12,609 bases of DNA from contig DATDCY010000358.1 of assembly GCA_036524115.1 (NCBI GenBank), forward strand, positions 1 to 12,609, read 5' to 3'. A program made the position numbers and the translations under genes. Position 1 is the first letter of the stretch; each line of letters opens with the position of its first letter. This document shows positions 7,158 through 12,501 of this stretch, one piece after another. Source of the DNA: a bacterium. Lineage in GTDB: Bacteria > JAUVQV01 > DATDCY01. The notes below the pieces were generated by a model. The model saw only the letters and a program-made list of their open reading frames with translations, was not told the DNA's origin and made no database searches.

Positions 7158-8150
7158 ATGGACTGGGGCAGGGTTTCGCTCGAGCTCGCGGCGCTCGGCG
7201 CCGACTTCCGCGACGGCGTCCTGCACATCCTGCCGTACTTCCTGGTCGGGGTCCTCCTCGGCGCTTTCATCCGGACGTACAAGTTCCACGTCCGCCTGCG
7301 CAAGCGTCTGCCGGTCTTCGGCTCGTGGGCGGTGGTCGCGGCGACGCTGATCGCGGTGATCAGTCCGCTGTGCGCCTGCGGCGTGCTGCCGATCATGGTC
7401 TCGCTCGTCACCTCCGGGGTGCCGCTGGCGCCGGCCATGGCGCTGCTCGTGACCTCGCCGCTGATGAGCTTCGAGGGCTACGCCGTGACGGCCGGCCTGC
7501 TCGGCCCGGCGTGGGCGAACGCCAAGCTCGTCGCGGCGATCTTCATGGGGCTGTGGGCCGGGCTCATCACCCACTTCGTGACGCGCCGCGGGGGCTTCGC
7601 CGTGGAGGAGATGTTCCGGGGGAAGGTGCCCGAGGGCGACATCCACGACCCGGACTGCGACCACCGGATCGCCTGCAATTGCCCGGACCGCTGGTCGAAC
7701 CGGGTGGGACGCCGCCACCCCAGCAAGTTCGTCATCTTCTGGGCGAAGGCGCTGGAGTTGCTCTGGGCGGTCGGCAAGTACACGCTGCTGGGGATCGTCA
7801 TCGAGGTCCTCGCCGAGCGCTACGTCCCCTCCGACTGGGTCGCCGCGGTCTTCGGCTCCAAGGCCTGGTACACGCCGGTGCTCATCTCGCTCTCGGTCGT
7901 GCCGCTGCACCTGAACCAGTTCACCGCCGCCGGCATCCTCTTCGGGCCGGTGAACATCCTGGAGCGGCTCGGGCAGGACGTCTCCTGGAGCGCGGGGATG
8001 GCCCTGCTCGTGGGCGGCCCGGTGACCGCGCTGCCGGCGATGGGCGTCTTCCTGTCGCTCTTCAAGCCGCGCGTCTTCTGGCTCTACCTCGGCATCTGCC
8101 TCACGGGCACGCTCATCGTCGCCTACGTCTCCCAGCTCCTCCTGGGGTAG
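7158..8150 (+). CDS. ArsP/DUF318-type permease (SO_0444-like metal or metalloid efflux)
   Basis: 330-aa inner-membrane permease of the ArsP_1/DUF318 family, whose members export organoarsenicals or are linked to Cu/Zn/arsenite resistance. About eight to ten hydrophobic segments form two similar halves. The first half has the signature SPLCACGVLPIMVSLVTSGVP; the second has SLSVVPLHLNQFTAAGILFGP and GGPVTALPAMG. The central soluble loop contains HDPDCDHRIACNCPDRW, rich in Cys, His and Asp, a likely metal-binding site. ATG 7158 is the first in-frame start near the first hydrophobic helix; GAGGG (7139-7143) is 14 nt upstream, rather far. It follows the anti-sigma gene by 26 bp and ends the sigma/anti-sigma/permease set. 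Family is clear; substrate is not. Confidence 0.85.
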   Translation: MDWGRVSLELAALGADFRDGVLHILPYFLVGVLLGAFIRTYKFHVRLRKRLPVFGSWAVVAATLIAVISPLCACGVLPIMVSLVTSGVPLAPAMALLVTSPLMSFEGYAVTAGLLGPAWANAKLVAAIFMGLWAGLITHFVTRRGGFAVEEMFRGKVPEGDIHDPDCDHRIACNCPDRWSNRVGRRHPSKFVIFWAKALELLWAVGKYTLLGIVIEVLAERYVPSDWVAAVFGSKAWYTPVLISLSVVPLHLNQFTAAGILFGPVNILERLGQDVSWSAGMALLVGGPVTALPAMGVFLSLFKPRVFWLYLGICLTGTLIVAYVSQLLLG

Positions 8151-8176
8151 CAGGCCGCACTTCGTCCTGCGGCCTG
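8151..8176 (+). terminator. Strong hairpin right after the permease gene
   Basis: CAGGCCGCA (8151-8159), 8-nt loop, TGCGGCCTG (8168-8176): a perfect 9-bp stem that starts at the base after the permease stop. No U-run follows (GGGCGG), so it may act as an RNA 3'-end stabiliser or a non-canonical terminator. Confidence 0.5.
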
Positions 8177-8210
8177 GGGCGGACTTGTGTTGGCGAAGGG
8201 GTGGCGCGAA

Positions 8211-8258
8211 GCGGGGGACCCCCGCCGCACGGACCGAAGGGAGTACGGTGGGGGTGCG
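8211..8258. repeat. Hairpin-rich leader before the 65-aa gene
   Basis: GCGGGGG (8211-8217) and CCCCCGC (8219-8225) form a 15-bp near-perfect palindrome. Immediately after, CGCAC (8226-8230) pairs with GTGCG (8254-8258) and encloses ACCG (8233-8236)/CGGT (8246-8249). The 240-bp gap 8151-8390 contains no gene that I can support. Confidence 0.4.
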
Positions 8259-8305
8259 CAGCGACAGGACCCCGAAGCCAGCACGGTCTTCAGCGCATGC
8301 CGCAC

Positions 8306-8335
8306 TTGACGGCGGCGGCGCCCCGGGACTACTCT
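8306..8335 (+). promoter_or_regulatory. Candidate sigma-70 promoter for the 65-aa gene
   Basis: TTGACG (8306-8311), 18-bp spacer, TACTCT (8330-8335). The -35 has 5 of 6 consensus bases; the -10 is weak. Predicted start of transcription is near 8342, about 50 nt before the ATG. Confidence 0.4.
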
Positions 8336-8390
8336 CTGCATCCTCCGCGGCCTGTCTGCGGACGATCACCGGGAACGTAAGGAGACGCGG

Positions 8391-8588
8391 ATGAAGGAAC
8401 TTGCGGAAGGCGGACTGGAGCAGCAGGGCGGACACGTCGCGGTCTGGTTCGACCAGCAGGAGGACACGGTCGTCGTCCAGTGCGACTTCGTCGACCTGAA
8501 CTTCTACCGGGACGACTTCATGGACCTGGTCGAGGTGCTCAAGGAGGCGGCCGACCGCCTCATGCTCGAATCTCCCCCGGAACTGTAA
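8391..8588 (+). CDS. Small acidic hypothetical protein (65 aa)
   Basis: A 65-residue acidic protein that I do not recognise. It has an excellent ribosome site, AAGGAG (8379-8384) 6 nt before the ATG, and a candidate promoter upstream, so it is probably real. The middle reads VAVWFDQQEDTVVVQCDFVDLNF, alternating hydrophobic and acidic residues suited to a beta-hairpin. It is followed by a likely amphipathic helix, DDFMDLVEVLKEAADRLML. There is one Cys, and no signal peptide or membrane segment, so it should be cytoplasmic. It is bracketed by two hairpin-rich intergenic stretches and converges with the 112-aa minus-strand gene. Confidence 0.7.
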   Translation: MKELAEGGLEQQGGHVAVWFDQQEDTVVVQCDFVDLNFYRDDFMDLVEVLKEAADRLMLESPPEL

Positions 8589-8602
8589 GCCCGGCTCGTC
8601 TC

Positions 8603-8828
8603 GGAGGCTCTTTTCCGCCCTGGCGGCGGCGGCCTCCTTGCACCGCGCGAGCCAGCGAGTGCGGTGAAAACAACGTGCGGCGTACAGCAGTACGCCTCCT
8701 CGCAAGCTTGCGTCCTGCCTTGCCAGGACGAAGAATAGCGCTCCGATACGGAGCCGGGCAGCTTGAGCCCCGTTCGATTCACAGGCAATGGCTCTCTTCC
8801 GCCCTGGCGGAGCCGGCAGCCGGAAGAG
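8603..8828. repeat. Chain of eight inverted repeats between convergent genes
   Basis: Perfect arms in order: GGAGGC/GCCTCC (8603-8637), CACCGC/GCGGTG (8641-8666), GGCGTAC/GTACGCC (8679-8696), palindrome CGCAAGCTTGCG (8701-8712), CGTCCTG/CAGGACG (8711-8730), GCTCCG/CGGAGC (8740-8754), GGGC/GCCC (8756-8770), CTCTTCCG/CGGAAGAG (8794-8828). It fills almost the whole gap between the 65-aa and 112-aa genes. It could be a dispersed repeat (REP/MITE-like), a structured RNA, or paired transcript ends. The last stem lies just outside the stop codon of the 112-aa gene. Confidence 0.6.
8606..8810. repeat. 21-bp direct repeat flanking the hairpin chain
   Basis: Copies at 8606-8626 and 8790-8810 agree at 20 of 21 positions. 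Both read GGCTCT, then TTTTCC or CTTCC-type pyrimidines, then CCGCCCTGGCGG; the single difference is T versus C at the seventh base. Each copy contains the small stem CCGCC/GGCGG. Confidence 0.6.
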
Positions 8829-8829
8829 G

Positions 8830-9168
8830 CTAGCAGTCGATCTCGGTGCGGGCGTCGGCGTTGAAGATGCGCACGACCGTGCTGGGACAGATCCCGCGCA
8901 GATTGTGCGCGGTGGCGATCGCCAGCTCGGCGAGGTCCGGCCCGTCCTCCCTGCCCTTGATGTGAATCTGCACCCGCGGCGAGAACCCGAGCAGCGCAAG
9001 GATCTCCGGGTAGTAGGCGCTCTTGCCCCAGACCACGTAGATCTTGAGCTGGCTCGAAGGGCTGGTGAAGATTCCCCCCTGGCTCGATTCGAGGAAGCCG
9101 GAGGACTTGAGGGCGGAGGCAGCTTCGGCGGTGGTCGCGTCCGTGTAGATGACCCGCGTGTGACCCAT
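8830..9168 (-). CDS. Hypothetical protein (112 aa)
   Basis: A minus-strand protein of 112 residues that I do not recognise. The start is taken at the ATG complementary to 9166-9168 (MGHTRVIYTDAT). An AGGAGG-rich stretch lies about 12 nt upstream and a good promoter stands before that, so an earlier start is unlikely. Predicted alternation is beta-alpha-beta: RVIYTD, AASALKSSGFL, LKIYVVWGK, EILALLGF, VQIHIKG, DLAELAIATAHNLRGI, TVVRIFNAD. This suits a small alpha/beta cytoplasmic protein with two Cys (one at the C-terminus) and no signal peptide. It converges with the 65-aa gene across the hairpin chain and is divergent from the J-domain-like gene. Confidence 0.65.
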   Translation of the reverse strand: MGHTRVIYTDATTAEAASALKSSGFLESSQGGIFTSPSSQLKIYVVWGKSAYYPEILALLGFSPRVQIHIKGREDGPDLAELAIATAHNLRGICPSTVVRIFNADARTEIDC

Positions 9169-9201
9169 CGCCTCGCGTGCCCCTCCTCTTGCCGGGTGGA
9201 A

Positions 9202-9231
9202 ACTATAAGCCCAGCGCGGCGCACGAAGCAA
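9202..9231 (-). promoter_or_regulatory. Sigma-70-like promoter of the 112-aa gene
   Basis: Read on the minus strand: TTGCTT (9231-9226), 18-bp spacer, TATAGT (9207-9202). The -10 has 5 of 6 consensus bases. Transcription would start near 9195, leaving a leader of about 27 nt that includes AGGAGG. Confidence 0.5.
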
Positions 9232-9363
9232 GCCCCGGGGAAGGGCGCCCGCCAACTCGCGGCATCCCCACGGCGGGGTTGGTGCCGTCGGGGGCACATC
9301 GGTCCCCTTCGGCGGTCCCGGCGGGCGCTGCCGGTCGCCGCGTCATCCTCCCGGACCGCCCAA

Positions 9364-9384
9364 GCCGGCGCAATTACGGCCGGC
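9364..9384. promoter_or_regulatory. Palindromic site upstream of the -24 element
   Basis: GCCGGC (9364-9369), 9-bp AT-richer centre GCAATTACG, GCCGGC (9379-9384). It lies 8 bp upstream of the sigma-54-like -24 box, so it could be an operator. The arms are simple GC palindromes, so chance is possible. Confidence 0.25.
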
Positions 9385-9392
9385 ACCCGGAG

Positions 9393-9408
9393 TGGCACCG
9401 CTCTTGCT
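9393..9408 (+). promoter_or_regulatory. Sigma-54-like -24/-12 promoter
   Basis: TGGCAC (9393-9398), 5 bp, TTGCT (9404-9408). GG and GC are separated by exactly 10 bp, the strict requirement for RpoN. Transcription would start near 9419, only 2 nt before the ATG at 9421, so the message would be leaderless. That is unusual and lowers confidence. Confidence 0.4.
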
Positions 9409-9420
9409 CGCGTCCCCGGC

Positions 9421-10014
9421 ATGGAAGGGCGGGACGAGCGCGCCGGCGGGCACTACCGCGCCCTCGGGGTCCCGGCCGGCGCGACCCAGCTGGCGATCGA
9501 GAAGGCCTTTGCCGGCTGGCGCCGGCGGCGGGATGGTGGCCTGGCCGACGCGGACGCGTTCCGGCACGCCGAGGACGCGTACCACGTTCTCTCGGAACCT
9601 TCCTTGCGCGCCCGCCACGACCGGCAGCTTGGTCTCCATGCGCACCCCGCCTGGACCGGAGCTGGCGGGCGCGAGGCGGCGGCGCTCTGCCGGCGGGGCG
9701 TCTGGCACCTCTCCCGCGGCAGGCCCGAAACTGCGCGGCGGCTGCTGGAGCGCGCCGCGTCCATCGCCCCGACGGATCCCCTGGCCAGGAGTTACCTCGG
9801 TCTTGCCTTGGCGCGCACACGGGCGGACCTCCACGAGGCGGCACGGCATGGCGAGTTCGCCGTGGAGCGTCGCCCCGGGGAGCCGGCATTCCTCTTCAAT
9901 CTCTACGAGGTTTACAGCGCCGCGGGCCTCACCGGCCGGGCACTGCGAGCGCGGGTGCTCGCCTGGCGCGCCGCTGCCGCCTCGCTCATCAGGGGACGCG
10001 ACCGCCGGATATGA
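9421..10014 (+). CDS. Degenerate J-domain plus TPR-like protein
   Basis: 197-aa protein. The N-terminal part (residues about 11-70) resembles a DnaJ domain: HYRALGVPAGAT, IEKAFAGWRRRRDGG, then AEDAYHVLSEPSLRARHDRQL. The HPD tripeptide that stimulates DnaK is absent; the aligned place reads RRDG (around residues 35-39). Residues about 80-180 look like two or three TPR helical pairs: ALCRRGVWHLSRGRPETARR with LLERAASIAPTD, ARSYLGLALARTRADLHEAA, and FLFNLYEVYSAAGLTGRALR. No signal peptide or TM is visible. ATG 9421 is the only start before the J-like part and lacks a Shine-Dalgarno site. It is most likely a scaffold or assembly factor rather than an active Hsp40 co-chaperone. It is upstream of the pil operon, separated by 292 bp with its own promoter, so a pilus link is only positional. 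Confidence 0.75.
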   Translation: MEGRDERAGGHYRALGVPAGATQLAIEKAFAGWRRRRDGGLADADAFRHAEDAYHVLSEPSLRARHDRQLGLHAHPAWTGAGGREAAALCRRGVWHLSRGRPETARRLLERAASIAPTDPLARSYLGLALARTRADLHEAARHGEFAVERRPGEPAFLFNLYEVYSAAGLTGRALRARVLAWRAAAASLIRGRDRRI

Positions 10015-10084
10015 CGGCTGTGTGACGAGGGTCACCGCACCTCGTTTCTCATCGGGATACGCTCCATTCGTTCGCCGCGGACGC

Positions 10085-10103
10085 CGGCGGTCGGGAGCCG
10101 CCG
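10085..10103. terminator. Candidate hairpin after the J-domain-like gene
   Basis: CGGCGG (10085-10090), 7-nt loop, CCGCCG (10098-10103), 70 bp after the stop. No T-run follows. A run of eight G is at 10124-10131. Nothing coding is seen in 10015-10306 beyond this hairpin, the 10156-10171 palindrome and the pilM promoter. Confidence 0.3.
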
Positions 10104-10155
10104 CGAGGCCACATCGGCGGACTGGGGGGGGAGATGGGTGAAGAAAGTCGTTTAA

Positions 10156-10171
10156 GGGTTGGGTCCAACCC
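10156..10171. promoter_or_regulatory. Palindrome upstream of the pilM promoter
   Basis: GGGTTGG (10156-10162), GT, CCAACCC (10165-10171): 7-bp perfect arms centred about 44 bp upstream of the -35. It is AT-flanked (TTTAA before, CTTTGATG after). It could be a regulator operator for the pil operon or a terminator stem of the upstream gene; the near absence of a loop favours a DNA site. Confidence 0.4.
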
Positions 10172-10206
10172 CTTTGATGAAGCCCGGTTTTTCCTTCAAT
10201 TTGTTG

Positions 10207-10235
10207 TTGACATGGGCGGGGGCGATTGCTAGATT
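10207..10235 (+). promoter_or_regulatory. Strong sigma-70 promoter of pilMNO
   Basis: TTGACA (10207-10212, perfect), 17-bp spacer, TAGATT (10230-10235, 4 of 6). The 20 bp before it (GGTTTTTCCTTCAATTTGTTG) are strikingly AT-rich for this DNA and could act as an UP element. The start would be near 10242, leaving a 65-nt leader before pilM. Confidence 0.75.
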
Positions 10236-10306
10236 CGGAGCCGGCACGGGGTAGGTGGGGGCCGTGCGTGGGTACCCTGGACTCCTTACAGAGGTGGACT
10301 TGAGCC

Positions 10307-11362
10307 ATGGGGTTGTTTAAGTCCAAGGAAGTGGTCGGGGTCGATATCGGCACGCATTCCATCAAGGTGGTGGAGCTGCGGTGGTCCGGTAAATCCATCC
10401 AGCTGCAGAGCTTCGGCATCGCGCCCATCCCGGCGCAGTCCATCGTCGACGGCGCCATCCTGGACAAGGGCGCGATCGTCGATGCGCTGCAGGGGCTCTT
10501 GCGCGAGCAGAAGGTCCGGCGCAAGCAGACGGCGATGGGCCTCTCGGGGCACTCGGTCATCGTCAAGAAGATCAGCCTCCCCGAGATGACCGAGCCCGAG
10601 CTCGAGGAGTCCATCCACTGGGAGGCGGAGCAGTACATCCCCTTCGACATCGACGACGTCAACCTCGACTTCCAGATCATCGAGGGCGGCTCGTCGGAAG
10701 AGGGGAAGATGGACGTGCTGCTCGTCGCCGCCAAGAAGGACAAGATCGACGACTACACGGACCTGCTCATACAGGCCGGCCTCCAGCCGACCGTCGTCGA
10801 CCTCGACGCCTTCGCCCTCCAGAACGCCTGGGAGATCAACTACGAGGTGGCGCCGGGGCAGAACGTCGCGCTCGTGAACATCGGCGCGGGGTTCACGAAC
10901 ATCTGCGTCCTGCGCAACGGCATGACCTCGTTCACCCGCGACATCTCGATCGGCGGGAACAACTACACCGACGCGGTCCAGAAGGAGCTCGCCATGAGCG
11001 CCGAGCAGGCCGAGCGGGTCAAGACCGGCGAGGAAGCCGCGCCGTCGCCCGAGGAGCTGCGCCGGGTGATGGACACGGTCAGCGAGAACGTCGCGGTCGA
11101 GGTGCAGCGCTCCTTCGACTTCTTCCGGGCCACGACCGCCGACCAGGACATCCACCAGGTCCTCCTCTCGGGCGGCAGCGCGAGGGTCGGCGGGCTGGAC
11201 ACCTTCCTCGCGCAGCGCCTGCGGACGCAGGTCGCGGTGTTCGACCCGTTCCAGAACATCAAGGTCAACCCGAAGAAGTTCGACCCGGACTACCTGAAGG
11301 AGCATGGCCCGGCCGCAGCCGTGGCAGTCGGGCTGGCCCTGCGGAAGGCAGGCGACCGATGA
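10307..11362 (+). CDS. pilM: Type IV pilus assembly protein PilM
   Basis: 351-aa actin-like ATPase-fold protein that forms a cytoplasmic ring under the inner membrane and binds the N-terminal peptide of PilN, linking the pilus motor region to the alignment complex. The N-terminus GLFKSKEVVGVDIGTHSIKVVEL contains the phosphate-1 loop (Asp13-Thr16). The SHS2-like insert follows (KKISLPEM, ELEESIHWEAEQYIPFDI). The phosphate-2 part is ALVNIGAGFTNICVL and the adenosine loop is LLSGGSARVGGLDTFLAQRL, near residue 288. Length is normal (about 350). ATG 10307 has AGAGGTGG 9 nt upstream. The stop overlaps the pilN start in ATGA, indicating translational coupling. Confidence in function is high from family and gene order. 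Confidence 0.96.
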   Translation: MGLFKSKEVVGVDIGTHSIKVVELRWSGKSIQLQSFGIAPIPAQSIVDGAILDKGAIVDALQGLLREQKVRRKQTAMGLSGHSVIVKKISLPEMTEPELEESIHWEAEQYIPFDIDDVNLDFQIIEGGSSEEGKMDVLLVAAKKDKIDDYTDLLIQAGLQPTVVDLDAFALQNAWEINYEVAPGQNVALVNIGAGFTNICVLRNGMTSFTRDISIGGNNYTDAVQKELAMSAEQAERVKTGEEAAPSPEELRRVMDTVSENVAVEVQRSFDFFRATTADQDIHQVLLSGGSARVGGLDTFLAQRLRTQVAVFDPFQNIKVNPKKFDPDYLKEHGPAAAVAVGLALRKAGDR

Positions 11363-11910
11363 TCAGGATCAACCTGCTCGCCCGGAAGGTCTCGAAGAAG
11401 AAGGCCGGCGCAATCCAGCACCTGGCCATCGGTGGCGCGGTGCTGTTGCTCCTCGTGGCGGCGCTGGCGTGGGTCTGGTTCGACCAGGCGGGGAAGCTGG
11501 CGAAGCTCAAGAGCGACATCGCCGCCCAGGAGGCCGAGAAGGTCCGCCTCAAGAACGTCAACGAGGAGAAGGCGAAGTTCGAGAAGGAGAAGACCGAGCT
11601 CGAGCGCAAGCTGGCGATCATCACCAAGCTCCAGAAGGAGCGGGTCGTCCCGGTGCACCTGCTCGACGAGCTGACCAAGATCATCGACATCGCCACGCCG
11701 ATCTGGATCACGAACTACGCGTACACGCCGGCCGGGGTGACCATGGACGGCTACTCGCTCAGCCACGAGGCGCTGCGGCCCCTGGTCGACGGGCTCGAGA
11801 AGTCCCCGTACTACAAGGGCGTCGAGCTGCTGTTCTCCGAGCGCACCGATATGCAGGGCCGCGAGGTGTTCCGCTTCAGCATCAAGTCGGGCGTCGAGCA
11901 GCCCGAGTAG
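11359..11910 (+). CDS. pilN: Type IV pilus inner-membrane alignment protein PilN
   Basis: 183-aa bitopic inner-membrane protein. The N-terminal MIRINLLARK is the conserved INLL peptide that docks into PilM. One TM helix is at about residues 23-40 (HLAIGGAVLLLLVAALAWVW). A charged coiled coil follows (about 45-100, rich in Lys, Glu and Leu), then a ferredoxin-like periplasmic domain (IWITNYAYTPAGVTMDGYSL ... VFRFSIKS) that dimerises with PilO. It overlaps the end of pilM by 4 bp and precedes pilO by 18 bp. Confidence 0.94.
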   Translation: MIRINLLARKVSKKKAGAIQHLAIGGAVLLLLVAALAWVWFDQAGKLAKLKSDIAAQEAEKVRLKNVNEEKAKFEKEKTELERKLAIITKLQKERVVPVHLLDELTKIIDIATPIWITNYAYTPAGVTMDGYSLSHEALRPLVDGLEKSPYYKGVELLFSERTDMQGREVFRFSIKSGVEQPE

Positions 11911-11928
11911 ACCGGGAGGAGGCGGCAG

Positions 11929-12501
11929 ATGGCGTCGGTCCTCGAGCAGTTCGAAAAGGTCCCCCTCAAGCAGCGGGGCCTCATCCTGCTGATCCTCTGC
12001 GCCCTCATCGGCGCCGGCTTCTGGTACCTGCTCTACAACCCGAAGGCGGCGCAGATCGCCGGCGCGAGGAGCCAGCTCGCGACGCTCTCGAGCGAGGTGC
12101 AGAACCTCCAGATCATCGAGGCGAAGAACAAGGAGTTCAAGCGGATGATCGCCGAGCTCCAGGGGCAGCTCGACCAGGCGCGCCAGCAGCTGCCCGGCGA
12201 GCGCGAGATCCCGCTGCTGCTCGAGCAGATCGCCACCTTCGGCAAGGAGGCCGGCATCGACTTCACCGGGTTCCGGCCCGGCGCCGAGGTGCCGAAGGAC
12301 TTCTACAACGAGGTGCCCATGGCGCTGTCCATCCGCGGCCCCTTCCATAACATCGTCACCTTCCTCGACAAGCTCGGCCACTACCCGCGGATCATCAGCG
12401 TCCAGAACCTGGTCATGGGCAATGCGCAGGAGAAGGAGGGGTACCTGATGCTGACCTCCACCTGTACCGCGACGACCTATCGCTATGTGCAGGCCAAGTA
12501 G
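11929..12501 (+). CDS. pilO: Type IV pilus inner-membrane alignment protein PilO
   Basis: 190-aa bitopic inner-membrane protein and partner of PilN. A short cytoplasmic segment with EQFEKVPLKQR precedes a TM helix (about residues 17-36, GLILLILCALIGAGFWYLLY). A coiled coil runs through QLATLSSEVQNLQIIEAKNK to about 100. The periplasmic ferredoxin-like domain includes EIPLLLEQIATFGKEAGIDF, the FYNEVPMALSIRG strand and NIVTFLDKLGHYPRIISVQN. A strong GGAGGAGG site (11914-11921) sits 7 nt before the ATG. Its last 17 bases overlap the next gene in another frame. Confidence 0.95.
   Translation: MASVLEQFEKVPLKQRGLILLILCALIGAGFWYLLYNPKAAQIAGARSQLATLSSEVQNLQIIEAKNKEFKRMIAELQGQLDQARQQLPGEREIPLLLEQIATFGKEAGIDFTGFRPGAEVPKDFYNEVPMALSIRGPFHNIVTFLDKLGHYPRIISVQNLVMGNAQEKEGYLMLTSTCTATTYRYVQAK

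Noticed and set aside
8765-8795. tRNA-like T-loop GTTCGATTC
   Set aside because: The flanking bases do not form a 5-bp T-stem (CCCCG against CACAG) and no acceptor or anticodon arm fits, so neither tRNA nor tmRNA is supported.
8603-8828. CRISPR array or integron attC site
   Set aside because: The inverted repeats differ from one another and there is no repeated unit with spacers of regular length, no integrase and no attC core sequences.
8788-9420. Upstream extension of the J-domain-like frame
   Set aside because: It is antisense to the 112-aa gene, which has its own promoter; the J-like part begins only after 9421.
6936-9422. 828-codon minus-strand open frame
   Set aside because: It spans four supported genes and two hairpin regions in the wrong frame and has no recognisable domain.
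10134-10157. Seven-codon ATG frame (MGEESRL) upstream of pilM
   Set aside because: It lies upstream of the predicted pilM transcription start, and the G-rich stretch directly abuts the ATG, too close to act as a ribosome site.
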